Shown here: positions 9,361-18,834 of the stretch, piece by piece
Numbering within the stretch: position 1 is the first letter of the stretch
Layout of the letters: each line of letters starts with the position of its first letter
Assembly: GCF_016107545.1 (NCBI RefSeq)
Contig: NZ_JABASS010000007.1
Location: forward strand, 1-64,000
Source of the DNA: Psychrobacter namhaensis
GTDB taxonomy: Bacteria > Pseudomonadota > Gammaproteobacteria > Pseudomonadales > Moraxellaceae
DNA length: 64,000 nucleotides
Reading direction: 5' to 3'
Position numbers and translations under genes: made by a program
Notes under the pieces: model-generated
The model's input: the letters and a program-made list of their open reading frames with translations, nothing else
Told to the model about the DNA's origin: nothing
Databases searched by the model: none

Positions 9361-10287
9361 ATGGCATGGCAACAACTGCACTTACAATGTGAAAAAGCAA
9401 ACGTCGATTTGGCGGAGGCGCTGCTACTGGAAGCCGGCGCTTTATCAATCGCTTTAGACGACGCAGGCGACCAACCTTTATTCGAGCCGCTACCTGGCGA
9501 ATCGCCTTTATGGGACGAGGTTATCCTAACAGGCCTGTTTGATGCGACGACCGATGCTGGTAGCCGACAGGCTGTCGAACATTTAAGTCACGAAATCGCC
9601 GCACAAGTACACGCTACACGTATTTGGCTGAGTGCCGTTGATGACAAAGACTGGGAGCGCGAGTGGATGAGCAACTATCACCCTATCGAATGCGCTAATG
9701 ACTTATGGATTGTACCCAATTGGCTCACACCGCCAAATCCTGATGCGACCAACATCATTATGGACCCAGGACTGGCCTTTGGTACTGGCTATCACGCCAC
9801 TACTCGCTTGTGTCTTGACTGGCTCACAGAGCAGGATTTAACAGATAAAGTAGTCATTGACTATGGCTGTGGCTCAGGTATTTTGGGCATCGCAGCGTTG
9901 TTGTTAGGGGCACGCCAAGTGTATGCGGTCGACATCGATCCACAAGCCGTACTCGCCACCAATCAAAATGCTGAGCGTAACCACGTCGATGGGCGCCTCC
10001 AAGCGTTTTTACCAGAAGAGTTTAGCGACTACTGTGCACAAAATGAGGTTTTACCTGTCGATGTGCTCGTGGCAAACATTTTGGCAAAACCGCTTATCAG
10101 CTTGGCCCCTTACTTTGCCACTTTAGTGAAGACTGATAGCCGTATCGTATTGGCGGGTTTGATTGAATCACAGACTGAAGCGGTCGCTGCTGCTTATCAG
10201 CCTTATTTTGCGCTTGATCCAAAGCATGCCTTTACCGCACAAGAAGACCAACATTGGCAGCGTTTGTCCGGTACATTTACAGGCTAG
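9361..10287 (+). CDS. prmA: Ribosomal protein L11 methyltransferase
   Basis: A SAM-dependent methyltransferase that trimethylates ribosomal protein L11. At 308 residues it has the usual length. It shows an N-terminal substrate-binding domain, the conserved DPGLAFGTG motif (135-143) and the SAM-binding DYGCGSGILG motif (167-176), followed by NILAKPL, which corresponds to the family NILA motif. The ATG at 9361 has AAGG upstream at good spacing. As in other gammaproteobacteria it precedes a zinc-ribbon protein and fis. Confidence 0.96.
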   Translation: MAWQQLHLQCEKANVDLAEALLLEAGALSIALDDAGDQPLFEPLPGESPLWDEVILTGLFDATTDAGSRQAVEHLSHEIAAQVHATRIWLSAVDDKDWEREWMSNYHPIECANDLWIVPNWLTPPNPDATNIIMDPGLAFGTGYHATTRLCLDWLTEQDLTDKVVIDYGCGSGILGIAALLLGARQVYAVDIDPQAVLATNQNAERNHVDGRLQAFLPEEFSDYCAQNEVLPVDVLVANILAKPLISLAPYFATLVKTDSRIVLAGLIESQTEAVAAAYQPYFALDPKHAFTAQEDQHWQRLSGTFTG

Positions 10288-10468
10288 CAACAATTAATTA
10301 CATCTGCTACGATAGAGGGCAGTCAAATGTTATGTGTTTGGCGCCACTCTGTCCTTGCCTGTAATGGTTGCATTTATAGAGAGTTTAGATGACAGTCTTA
10401 GCCTTATAGGCAGCTGTTAGTGAGTGGCTAAGCGGTATTGATAACCATACTTTTTTGGATTCGACCCT

Positions 10469-11719
10469 ATGACCACGCCCATAAAAACTCAATGCCCGCA
10501 CTGCCACGCTTGCTTTAAAGTAAAACAAACTCAGTTAAATAAAGTAAATACTACCGTCAGCTGTGATCACTGCCAACAAAGTTTTTTGGTGAATAAACAT
10601 CTTATTGTCACCACTGATACTCCTAACACGTCCACTACTCAAACCGATATAACCACGACATTCACACCAGATACTGGCGTAGCACAGCCATCTAATACTC
10701 ATCGTAAAGTCCAGAAGCGCTCAAGCAATGCTAAGTCTTTACTGAGTAAGCCCGCTACAAAAAATTGTTCATCTGACAAGTTGATTCACGATGACTTAAT
10801 TCATGATGATATGGACATCGATGAGCCAGCAGACCCCATTTTAGAGTATGACTCACTAGACAGCATGGAAGCTTGGTTGACTCAAGCCAGTAATGCTTCT
10901 AGAGCCGCTAGTACGCCATCAAATACGCCCTCTAAAAAAAGTATTAAAAACAGCCGCTCATCCATTAAACCAACATCCTCTGCTCCTATAACCGAGCCGT
11001 CATCATCCGCACAGGTTGCCCTGAGTTCAGCAGCGGCTAATGACATTCACGCAAGTGTCGATGAGGCTGCGGACAACGCTTGGCTCGAAGCGCTTCTGAA
11101 AGAGGAAGATAAAAGCGCCGAGACGCCGCAAGACGATACAGATTTATCACAACTGTTGCTCGATATGGGTGTATCGCTTAAAGACGAAGATGGCAGGGCG
11201 GACGCGCGTGCCAGACAAGCTCAAGCTAGCACTGCACCACCGTCAGAGAACTATTCGGTAGCATCAGTACTATGGTCGCTTGGCTGCTTGGTATTAGCCT
11301 TATTACTGTTTGCCCAATACGTCATTTTTAACCTAGAGACACTGGTTAAAGACCCCGTTCATGCCCAGCGCCTCCACGCACTCTGTTCGATTGCGGCGTG
11401 TAGTTTGCCAAATGCCGATTTGAGCGCCTTAACCGTGACTGATCTCAATCATCGGCCTAGTCAAATCAAGGTAACTGGTGCATTCAGCGATGTGAGTGCC
11501 ACTCTACACAACCAAAGCACAAAAGCGCAGCTCTACCCCAATGTAAAAGTCAGCGTTTATGGTACCAATAATCTGATTGGAGAATTTATCGCAGCACCAA
11601 ACGACTACCTATTAAGCAAACAAAACCAATTAGCTGCTGACAGTGGCCGACAGTTACTCTTTACAACCCCTGTGGCCAACACAAACATTCGCGAAGTGAC
11701 GGTAACTCCTCTGTATTGA
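10469..11719 (+). CDS. Zinc-ribbon (MJ0042) and DUF3426 membrane protein
   Basis: A 416-residue protein of unknown function. The N-terminus has two CxxC pairs (CPHC at about 9-12, CDHC at about 32-35) forming an MJ0042-type zinc ribbon. A long Ser/Thr/Asp-rich linker follows (about 50-260), then one transmembrane helix (about 268-290, rich in Leu/Val) and a C-terminal DUF3426-like beta domain, predicted to be periplasmic. Genes of this architecture lie next to prmA in related bacteria. The zinc ribbon would be cytoplasmic and the DUF3426 domain outside, suggesting trans-membrane signalling or scaffolding, but no role is established. Confidence 0.85.
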   Translation: MTTPIKTQCPHCHACFKVKQTQLNKVNTTVSCDHCQQSFLVNKHLIVTTDTPNTSTTQTDITTTFTPDTGVAQPSNTHRKVQKRSSNAKSLLSKPATKNCSSDKLIHDDLIHDDMDIDEPADPILEYDSLDSMEAWLTQASNASRAASTPSNTPSKKSIKNSRSSIKPTSSAPITEPSSSAQVALSSAAANDIHASVDEAADNAWLEALLKEEDKSAETPQDDTDLSQLLLDMGVSLKDEDGRADARARQAQASTAPPSENYSVASVLWSLGCLVLALLLFAQYVIFNLETLVKDPVHAQRLHALCSIAACSLPNADLSALTVTDLNHRPSQIKVTGAFSDVSATLHNQSTKAQLYPNVKVSVYGTNNLIGEFIAAPNDYLLSKQNQLAADSGRQLLFTTPVANTNIREVTVTPLY

Positions 11720-11902
11720 ACCCCACTTTATAAATAAAATAGGTTTCTATCATAGGTTTCTGTAAATAGTATTGAACATGATTTGATAAGCAGCGTTGCG
11801 GCTCAGATAGCGACCAATCTGTCAGCGCTAGACAATATTTATTTGATATAATACCCTAACCTCTTATGGTTTGCTTCTTTCTACTCTCAAGGACATTATC
11901 TT

Positions 11903-12265
11903 ATGGCACCTCATGCACAGCATAACGCCCAACGTTTTGCCAAAAGCTCTGAGCATCCTGCCGACTATAATAAAGACAACTACCCTCATTTTACTCACGA
12001 CCTTAGCGCTTCTTTAAACAGCCACGCAACCAATATGCAAGAACCTTTACGCGTCCATGTTGAGCGCGTGGTACGACAGTATTTTGCGATGCTAGGCGAT
12101 GAGACACCCACCGACTTGTATGAGCTTATTTTAAAGCAAATCGAAGAACCGCTGTTATCCGTTGTCCTTGAACAAACTCGGGGGAATCAAACCAAGTGCG
12201 CGCAAATCCTAGGTTTAAATCGCGGTACTTTACGCAAAAAACTCAAAACCTATGACTTGATGTAG
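11903..12265 (+). CDS. fis: Fis family nucleoid protein / transcriptional regulator
   Basis: A 120-residue DNA-binding protein. The C-terminal half matches Fis: a helix ending PLLSVVLEQTRGNQTKCA, then the helix-turn-helix AQILGLNRGTLRKKLK. The N-terminus is about 20 residues longer than E. coli Fis and is disordered in character. Fis bends DNA and activates rRNA and other growth-rate genes. The ATG at 11903 has AAGGA upstream; a TATAAT hexamer lies at 11847-11852. In many gammaproteobacteria dusB precedes fis; here dusB is absent and the DUF3426 gene is directly upstream. Confidence 0.92.
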   Translation: MAPHAQHNAQRFAKSSEHPADYNKDNYPHFTHDLSASLNSHATNMQEPLRVHVERVVRQYFAMLGDETPTDLYELILKQIEEPLLSVVLEQTRGNQTKCAQILGLNRGTLRKKLKTYDLM

Positions 12266-12377
12266 CGCCAGCTATATGATCTCATTTACTGTCCCTGACA
12301 ACAATTCTCCATGGCAACTGAACGTTTATGACTGTATCCATCGTGATACGGTTAGCAATAGTTGTCGTTATCTCCTT

Positions 12378-12404
12378 GCCAGACGTTTACGTCAGGCTTT
12401 TTTT
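12378..12404 (+). terminator. Terminator-like hairpin in the purH leader
   Basis: Arms GCC-A-GACG and CGTC-A-GGC pair across a TTTA loop with one A-A mismatch, directly followed by seven Ts. It ends 13 bases before the purH start, so it can act as the fis terminator or as an attenuator for purH. Confidence 0.65.
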
Positions 12405-12417
12405 ATGGAATTTTTTT

Positions 12418-13998
12418 ATGAGTAAAACCCCACTTGCCCTATTATCGGTCTCCGATAAATCCAATATCGTTGAGTTTGCGCAAGGCCTTATTAAAGCAGG
12501 TTTTGGCTTACTGTCTACTGGCGGTACTTATCGGTTACTCACAGAAAACAACGTCGCCGTGACTGAAGTGTCTGATTACACGGGCTTTCCTGAAATGATG
12601 GATGGTCGGGTAAAGACGCTACATCCTAAAATTCATGGCGGTATCTTGGGCCGCCGTGGTACAGATGATGCCGTGATGAGTGACCACGCGATTGAGCGCA
12701 TCGATTTGGTTGTCGTCAACTTATATCCTTTTGCTGAAACCATCGCTCGGGCTGATGTAACCATGAACGATGCCATCGAAAACATCGATATCGGTGGCCC
12801 AACCATGGTGCGTTCGGCGGCGAAAAATCACGCTCACGTGGGTATCGTGACCGATCCAGCAGATTATGAGCGCATCCTTGCCGCTTTAGGTGATGGCACG
12901 GAATTGACCACGGCCCTACGCTACGACTTAGCAGTCAAAGCTTTTGAACACACCGCACAATATGACGGTATGATTGCCAATTTCCTCGGCAGCCGTGTCA
13001 ATGAAACGCAAACGCCTGAGAAATTTTCACGTACGTTTAATGTGCAGCTTGAGAAAGCACAAGACCTACGCTACGGTGAAAACCCTCATCAAAGCGCTGC
13101 TTTTTATACCGAAAACCAACCGCTAAAAAGCCAGCAAGCATCTATCGCGACTGCTAAGCAATTGCAAGGAAAAGCACTGTCTTATAACAATATCGCTGAT
13201 ACCGACGCCGCGCTTGAATGCGTTAAAGCCTTTAACACCCCTGCTTGCGTCATCGTTAAGCACGCCAACCCGTGCGGTGTCGCTGCTGATAACGACCAAG
13301 TAACGGCTTATCGCACCGCTTTTAGTACTGACCCTGAGTCTTCTTTTGGTGGTATCATTGCATTTAACCGTCCATTAACGGTTGCTACGGCGAAAGCCAT
13401 TATCGACAATCAATTCGTAGAAGTCATTATTGCCCCTAGTATTGAAGACGGTGTGCTCGAGGCGACTGCTGCAAAGAAAAACGTGCGTTTATTGGTATGT
13501 GGTGAGCTACCAGCGCCCGATCAACGCGACTCACAACTTGACTACAAGCGCGTCAACGGCGGCCTGTTAGTACAAGAACAAGATCTTGGCTTAATCACGG
13601 CCAATGACCTAAAAATCGTCACTGACGTACAGCCAACTGAAGCACAGATTGCCGATCTACTGTTCAGCTGGAACGTAGCAAAATACGTCAAATCTAACGC
13701 TATTGTTTATGCAAAAGGTCAGCGCACCATCGGTGTGGGCGCAGGACAAATGAGCCGTGTCAACTCAGCCCGTATTGCTGCTATTAAAGCGGAGCATGCT
13801 GGATTGGCCACTGAAGGCGCTGTGATGGCCTCTGATGCCTTCTTCCCGTTCCGTGATGGTATTGATAACGCTGCTGAAGTGGGCATTTCTGCTATTATTC
13901 AGCCAGGTGGCTCTATGCGTGATGATGAAACCATTGCTGCGGCAAACGAGCACGGTATCGCGATGGTGTTTACGGGCATGCGCCATTTCCGCCATTAG
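12418..13998 (+). CDS. purH: Bifunctional AICAR formyltransferase / IMP cyclohydrolase
   Basis: Catalyses the last two steps of IMP synthesis in the cytoplasm. The 526-residue protein starts at ATG 12418 ([13 protein letters not shown]...). A longer in-frame start at 12328 would translate through the leader hairpin and is unlikely. The N-terminal MGS-like cyclohydrolase domain shows LLSTGGTY and GGILGRR. The C-terminal transformylase domain shows the conserved KHANPCG motif and the terminal [11 protein letters not shown]. Length and motifs are normal. purD, which often follows, is absent here; a strong terminator follows instead. Confidence 0.97.
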   Translation: MSKTPLALLSVSDKSNIVEFAQGLIKAGFGLLSTGGTYRLLTENNVAVTEVSDYTGFPEMMDGRVKTLHPKIHGGILGRRGTDDAVMSDHAIERIDLVVVNLYPFAETIARADVTMNDAIENIDIGGPTMVRSAAKNHAHVGIVTDPADYERILAALGDGTELTTALRYDLAVKAFEHTAQYDGMIANFLGSRVNETQTPEKFSRTFNVQLEKAQDLRYGENPHQSAAFYTENQPLKSQQASIATAKQLQGKALSYNNIADTDAALECVKAFNTPACVIVKHANPCGVAADNDQVTAYRTAFSTDPESSFGGIIAFNRPLTVATAKAIIDNQFVEVIIAPSIEDGVLEATAAKKNVRLLVCGELPAPDQRDSQLDYKRVNGGLLVQEQDLGLITANDLKIVTDVQPTEAQIADLLFSWNVAKYVKSNAIVYAKGQRTIGVGAGQMSRVNSARIAAIKAEHAGLATEGAVMASDAFFPFRDGIDNAAEVGISAIIQPGGSMRDDETIAAANEHGIAMVFTGMRHFRH

Positions 13999-14070
13999 TC
14001 CATCGTGATTATTACATTGCAGTAGAAAAAGCCAAGATGCTGTTGACATATACAAGCAGCATTGACCAAT

Positions 14071-14106
14071 AAAAAAAGCCACTGTAACTTACAGTGGCTT
14101 TTTTAT
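14071..14106 (+). terminator. Bidirectional terminator between purH and ppiD
   Basis: A perfect stem (AGCCACTGTA pairing with TACAGTGGCT, 3-base loop) with an A-run on the left and a T-run on the right separates two convergent genes. Confidence 0.92.
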
Positions 14107-14150
14107 GCGCTTCTCTTATAGCCATTTAGCATTAACGACCATGCAAATGC

Positions 14151-16025
14151 TTAACGCCCTTGTGCGTTTGCCATGTTGGATTCATTAATCTCAACTTTAT
14201 ACAGCAAACGCAGATAATCTAGATAGTCTTGTAGCTGATCTTGACCTAAATTATCACGAATGATTGCAGCGGTTTGCGCTCTTTGCACATCAGACAACGG
14301 TGACTGCTGCTGCGTTTTGATACGATCGCCGACCAACAAGGTCGCTCCCGCCTCAGTCTCACTAGCGATTGCCACGACGCCATTATTAGCCGCTTGCTGA
14401 CTAAAGGCCAAGCCGCGCTCTTTTTCTGTCAATAGCGTTGTTTGACGATTGACCTCACCTAGAGACCGAAGGTTGACGGGCTGCTTAGCAATATCCGCAG
14501 GTGTTTTAATACCAGCGGCCAACGCTTTAGCCTCTTTTAGCGCCAATGCCGTGGCTTTTTGTTGACGTAGTGTCTGAGTAATTCTTGGCGTCGCGGCGGC
14601 TAAGGTCAGCGTTTTAGTCGGACGATAGTTACTTGGCTGCACCCACACTGTACCATTACCAACTTCGATGCCGGCCGTCACTGCCTGATCCTGAATAGTA
14701 AACTCATCAAAGGCTTGTTTGATTACGGCGGGTTGTGACAGTACTGACTGGTTGTTTTCTTTACGGTAGTCTTTGATACGCTTTAGCGTTACATTCTCTT
14801 GCTGAGCAATGTCTTCGATACTAAAACCATCCGCTGCCAAGTCATTAATCGCTGTCACTTTATCTGCATAGACTTCCTGACGCTTATACTCTTTTGCTTT
14901 AGCGGTTAGCTCGTCACGCATACTGTCTAGCGTGGGTATTTTGCGCCCATTGTCTTCGGTGACAGTAAATATCTGATAGCCAAAGTTGGTTTTAATCGGT
15001 GCGGTTACATCGCCAACACTCAACCCTGCTAACGCTTTTTCAACCGCAGCAGCATCATTACCAAACACGCTTGGGTTAAATCGGCCGATATCACCCCCTG
15101 TCTCTCCTGACGGATCATCAGATTCTGCTTTTGCCAATGCAGCAAAAGACTCCCCTTTATTGAGACGAGCTTTGATTTTGTCAGCTCTTGCCTTGGCATC
15201 ATCACCGGTCAATAGGATTTGGCTGATTTTGCGCTCGTCGGTGACTGCTAGGCCTTGCTTGTAAGCTTCGTACTGCTGCTGCACCTCTTCTTCAGTAACG
15301 TCCTCCACTTGAATGGTTTGAGGACTGAGTTGCAAATAAGCCAAATCTACCATAGCGGCGCTTTTTAGGGTGTCTTTATTGGCATCATAGTAGGCTTGTA
15401 TATCGTTTTTGCTCAGCTTAACCTGATCCACATAATCTTGCCACTTAAACCGATGTAGCCAGATATTACGGGATTCAAGCTGGAGATCAATCAGCTGGCT
15501 GACCGCTTGCATTGGATAAACAGCGGTACCCACGATACTCGCATTGAGTTGATCGAGACTCAGCTGATTACGGAACTCTGCAAATAACTGATCTTTAGTC
15601 ATACCGCGCTGACGCAAAAAGTTTGAAAATTGCTCGTTAGAAAAATTCCCCTCGGCATCCTTAAAGATTTCTTCTTGACGCAATAAACGATTGATGGTGT
15701 CATCAGAGACGGTCATGCCAAGCTTGCCCGCTTGCTGCTCTAACAACGTACGATCAATAAGCCCCTTTAGTACCTGCTCGTGCAGCACATCTTCATTCAA
15801 TAGGCTGGCATCATCAACTTGCTCTAGAATTTCGGAGCGACGGCTATTGACGGCAGTCTGATACTCGGACAACCCTACGCTTGCTTCACCCACCTGAGCG
15901 ATTTGGTTGGGATCGACCCCGCCGCCAAAATAGCTTTCGACACCCAGTAGAGCGAGTGGCGATAGGCATAAAATCAATAAAATGCGACCTGGCCAACTTT
16001 TTAAGAAATCGCGCAATTTATCCAT
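14151..16025 (-). CDS. ppiD: Peptidyl-prolyl isomerase / periplasmic chaperone PpiD
   Basis: A 624-residue inner-membrane-anchored chaperone facing the periplasm that helps newly exported proteins fold near the Sec translocon. It has one N-terminal membrane anchor (about 14-32), a SurA/PpiD N-terminal domain (to about 200), a parvulin PPIase domain (about 260-360, with ISQILL, ALAKAESDDPSG and GYQIF) and a C-terminal SurA-like region. The length equals E. coli PpiD (about 623), and the gene order hupB-ppiD is the same as in E. coli. The ATG at 16025 has AGAGATAA upstream. Confidence 0.93.
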   Translation of the reverse strand: MDKLRDFLKSWPGRILLILCLSPLALLGVESYFGGGVDPNQIAQVGEASVGLSEYQTAVNSRRSEILEQVDDASLLNEDVLHEQVLKGLIDRTLLEQQAGKLGMTVSDDTINRLLRQEEIFKDAEGNFSNEQFSNFLRQRGMTKDQLFAEFRNQLSLDQLNASIVGTAVYPMQAVSQLIDLQLESRNIWLHRFKWQDYVDQVKLSKNDIQAYYDANKDTLKSAAMVDLAYLQLSPQTIQVEDVTEEEVQQQYEAYKQGLAVTDERKISQILLTGDDAKARADKIKARLNKGESFAALAKAESDDPSGETGGDIGRFNPSVFGNDAAAVEKALAGLSVGDVTAPIKTNFGYQIFTVTEDNGRKIPTLDSMRDELTAKAKEYKRQEVYADKVTAINDLAADGFSIEDIAQQENVTLKRIKDYRKENNQSVLSQPAVIKQAFDEFTIQDQAVTAGIEVGNGTVWVQPSNYRPTKTLTLAAATPRITQTLRQQKATALALKEAKALAAGIKTPADIAKQPVNLRSLGEVNRQTTLLTEKERGLAFSQQAANNGVVAIASETEAGATLLVGDRIKTQQQSPLSDVQRAQTAAIIRDNLGQDQLQDYLDYLRLLYKVEINESNMANAQGR

Positions 16026-16257
16026 AGTTATCTCTGCTTTATTAACCTATATTGATGAAAAACCATTGTAATACTATTATTAATATCAATGCTATCTAAG
16101 CCCGCAATGGTAAGAGTAAGAACGTGTACATTTAATAGAGAACAATAAGGCCTGTGCAAGCAGCCTTGTTTAGACAACGCATCTATCGCGCGCCCTATGA
16201 TACGTGATTTTTGATACAGACTCAAAATATTCACGTTGAATGACACAAACTAAACCG

Positions 16258-16294
16258 ATAAAAAAAGCACCTAATGACTAGGTGCTTTTTTTCG
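16258..16294 (-). terminator. Intrinsic terminator between hupB and ppiD
   Basis: AGCACCTA pairs with TAGGTGCT around a short loop, with A-run and T-run on opposite sides, so it can work in either direction. It would terminate hupB transcripts before ppiD and argues that ppiD has its own promoter. Confidence 0.85.
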
Positions 16295-16426
16295 TTCACT
16301 TCTCGTTCATATAATCATTGAGATTACAATCTAAGCCATGAACGTTCATCTATTATATGACTCATAGTAAACGCTGTCTTTATGCGTGTCATACGTTGTT
16401 ATCAGCGTCCACTTTAAAAGAGTGGC

Positions 16427-16699
16427 TTAGTTTAAGCGCTCTTTTAAGTTTTTACCAGCTTTGAAGCTTGGTACTTTACTTGCTGGAATGCTAAGCTCTT
16501 CACCAGTCTTAGGGTTACGGCCAGTGCGTGCTTTACGGTCTTTTACGCTAAATGTACCAAAACCAACTAGTGAGATGCTATCGCCAGCTTCTAATGCTTC
16601 ACCAACACTTTCCATAACAGCATTCAATGCATCGCCAGCTTGAGTCTTATTTAGACCACTTTTGTCTGCGATGCTATCAATTAATTCTGACTTATTCAT
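16427..16699 (-). CDS. hupB: DNA-binding protein HU
   Basis: A 90-residue HU-type histone-like protein. It has the standard fold: the N-terminal helices ([20 protein letters not shown]), the [19 protein letters not shown] arm motif and a Lys-rich C-terminus. It binds DNA without sequence specificity and compacts the nucleoid. The ATG at 16699 is preceded by GAAGGAAA. It is a single-gene unit. A second member of the same family, ihfB, lies at 36775-37080. Confidence 0.95.
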   Translation of the reverse strand: MNKSELIDSIADKSGLNKTQAGDALNAVMESVGEALEAGDSISLVGFGTFSVKDRKARTGRNPKTGEELSIPASKVPSFKAGKNLKERLN

Positions 16700-17218
16700 A
16701 AAATTTCCTTCAAGTTTAAGGGGGATAATAAACGCTCACGCCAAGTATTGTAACGCTCTCATCGCATTTAAGCAATAAAAACCACCTGACTGCGTATTAA
16801 CAGGTTTCGCTTTGTTATCGTCTTTATATCAAGGCAGCATAAGGAGCGCAAGCGATTTTACATATTTTTGTCCACTGTACTACGTATTTGACACTCAATG
16901 TTACGCAAAGCCTTTGCAACTGTCTGATTAGCTCGCTATTTTAGCTAAGATATAAGGGGTTTTTTGACATAAAACGGTTATCAGTTACCCCTCATAGTCA
17001 CTAACCCACTGTTTTCGTCCATACTAAGCATCAATCTTAGTGTGGTTATTGACCATTAAATTATCAGTTAATAATTTAGCAACTGACAGAAACGAGCGTT
17101 ACTTTTTACTATAAAGGCGTTACTATAAGCAAAATATCACTGCATCACGGTGGGTAGACTTTAGCCCTTTATTTGCCTTTTGCCTCTGATTTATCAAATA
17201 AAAAAACGGATTATTTTC
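16700..17218. other. Divergent hupB / UbiJ-like intergenic region
   Basis: 519 bp, AT-rich, presumably carrying the hupB promoter and that of the UbiJ-like gene. It contains a perfect AT palindrome at 17057-17078 (TAAATTAT and ATAATTTA arms, 6-base spacer) and a smaller TTAGCT/AGCTAA pair near 16928-16948. No gene or RNA was recognised. Confidence 0.5.
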
Positions 17219-17863
17219 ATGAAGCGTTCTACGTTGTCTCACTCTTTTCTTAATATTATTTTGGTGTTCATCGAGTCGGCGCTGACACTATTGTTACGTT
17301 TGGACCCTGAACTACGTAAAGCTGCCTATCCCCTTGCCAAGCAAGGTACGGTCGTGGCGTTGCGTTTGTATTTGCCCCATGTCGAGATTTTTGCCACCTT
17401 TAGCCCCAAAGGTGTCTTACTAGATGCTCAATTGCCCGTGGGCCGTAGTGAACCTGATGTCGTTATTAATGCCTATAGTATCCAAATCATTAATGCGATC
17501 ACCACTCATGATAGCGAAACCACTGAAAAACTCCAAATGCGCGGTGAGTCTGTTCAGGTGCAATTGGTGAAACAGTTCATCATGCAGCTTGGTCTTGGTA
17601 GCTTAATTCAAGGTTTGATTAAGAAATTCAAAGGTGGCAAAGGCAAGCACCAGCCTTCTGAAGCTGAAATGGCGGATAAAAAAGAAAGCTATCAGCTACG
17701 TATTAAGGAACAACAGACCCAAATAAACACCCTAACCATCAAAAATCGTGAGCTTGAAACCACGCTAAAAGAACTGCAAAGCAAACAAAAAACCCTAACT
17801 ATCGTCGCTGTGGTGGCTGTCATTGTTATGATTGGGGCTATTATCGCACTGTTAATGAGTTAG
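17219..17863 (+). CDS. UbiJ-like SCP2-domain protein with C-terminal membrane anchor
   Basis: A 214-residue protein. Residues about 10-130 resemble the SCP2-like lipid-binding domain of UbiJ (a hydrophobic N-terminal helix, ALTLLLRLDPELR, a beta core, then LQMRGESVQVQLVKQF). UbiJ is an accessory factor that binds ubiquinone intermediates for the Ubi complex. Residues about 150-190 form a Gln/Lys/Glu-rich coiled coil, and the last 21 residues are a hydrophobic helix, giving a tail-anchored topology. I chose ATG 17219 over TTG 17180. It is not next to ubiE or ubiB here, so assignment to ubiquinone synthesis rests on domain resemblance alone. Confidence 0.6.
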   Translation: MKRSTLSHSFLNIILVFIESALTLLLRLDPELRKAAYPLAKQGTVVALRLYLPHVEIFATFSPKGVLLDAQLPVGRSEPDVVINAYSIQIINAITTHDSETTEKLQMRGESVQVQLVKQFIMQLGLGSLIQGLIKKFKGGKGKHQPSEAEMADKKESYQLRIKEQQTQINTLTIKNRELETTLKELQSKQKTLTIVAVVAVIVMIGAIIALLMS

Positions 17864-17913
17864 TTTTGACCGTATGATCGTTCATAATTGACTTCTGCTG
17901 CTAACGACTGAAA

Positions 17914-17958
17914 AAAAAGCGCTTAACACTTCTTAAAGGGTGTTAGACGCTTTTTTCT
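17914..17958 (+). terminator. Terminator after the UbiJ-like gene
   Basis: A stem of AGCG and TAACAC pairing with GTGTTA and CGCT across a two-base internal loop, preceded by eight As and followed by six Ts. Confidence 0.85.
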
Positions 17959-18112
17959 ATATTTTCAGGTTTTAGAAGTAAACTTACCTTTGTAGTTTAA
18001 AACCGTTAAATTCGCTTTATCCTCTCTTTAGTGCTCTTACCACTCCCACCTTTTATCAGCCATTGTTTTTATCAATCGTGTTAATAAGCTAGATTAACCA
18101 TTTAACCACACT

Positions 18113-18148
18113 TTAATCTTGACTAAATTACTCAGGATTAAGTATAAT
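18113..18148 (+). promoter_or_regulatory. iscR promoter with candidate IscR type-1 site
   Basis: TTGACT (18119-18124), an 18-base spacer and a perfect TATAAT (18143-18148) form a strong sigma-70 promoter. The -35 is embedded in TTGACTAAATTACTCAGG, which resembles the type-1 IscR operator recalled for the E. coli iscR promoter (YYGACTR-www-YAGTCRR, with ACTC in place of AGTC). Binding by [2Fe-2S]-IscR there would block the promoter, giving classic autorepression. The leader to iscR is about 170 nt. Confidence 0.65.
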
Positions 18149-18324
18149 TGGCTTAATCGTTGCACACATCGGGTTAATCATCTGTTGTTTAATAACGATA
18201 AGACACAACTTAGTCGCTTTGATATTCATCCAATAGCTTTTAAATGACTTTATAAGCCATTGCGAATCTCATCTGACTAAGATCGTTGTTAAATAAAAAT
18301 GACATAAAAGTTTGGAGATAACAC

Positions 18325-18834
18325 ATGCGTTTGACTACTCGAGGCAGATATGCCGTTACTGCGTTACTAGATTTGGCGTTACAAACCAGCCAACAAGATA
18401 GCGCCGTATCCCTATCTGATATAGCCAAACGGCAATCAATCTCGATCTCTTATCTGGAACAGTTGTTTTCCAAACTTCGTAAACGTGGCCTTGTTACCAG
18501 TATTCGCGGCGCAGCGGGTGGTTATCATCTAGCAAAACCATTACATGAAATAGATGTAATGAGCATTATCTCTGCTGTCGATGAATCTGTTAATGCAATG
18601 CAATGTGAAGGGCGCGGAGACTGTCAAGGTGGTACAATGTGCTTAACCCACGATTTATGGTGTGCGTTGTCTAATCACATTGAGCAGTACTTGAAAAATA
18701 TAACATTAGCGCAATTATTAGACATGGAAAATGTGCAATCAGTGTCAGAACGTCAGCACACATCCACTAAAGATATTTCTATAAAAGACATCAATACTAT
18801 TACTCTATCGAACAGCGAGGCAAACCCAGCATGA
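18325..18834 (+). CDS. iscR: Fe-S cluster assembly regulator IscR (Rrf2 family)
   Basis: A 169-residue Rrf2-family winged-helix repressor that senses Fe-S status through a [2Fe-2S] cluster. The N-terminal helix-turn-helix region ([19 protein letters not shown]...) is followed by the three cluster Cys residues in the C-x5-C-x5-C pattern (CEGRGDC...MC) and a His three residues on, as in IscR. The C-terminal tail is Ser/Ile-rich. The ATG at 18325 has GGAGATAA upstream. It overlaps iscS by 4 bases (ATGA), indicating translational coupling, and heads the isc locus. Confidence 0.96.
   Translation: MRLTTRGRYAVTALLDLALQTSQQDSAVSLSDIAKRQSISISYLEQLFSKLRKRGLVTSIRGAAGGYHLAKPLHEIDVMSIISAVDESVNAMQCEGRGDCQGGTMCLTHDLWCALSNHIEQYLKNITLAQLLDMENVQSVSERQHTSTKDISIKDINTITLSNSEANPA

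Noticed and set aside
12328-12417. N-terminal extension of PurH from an upstream ATG
   Set aside because: It would translate through the terminator-like hairpin and add 30 hydrophobic residues absent from PurH; ATG 12418 gives the family N-terminus.
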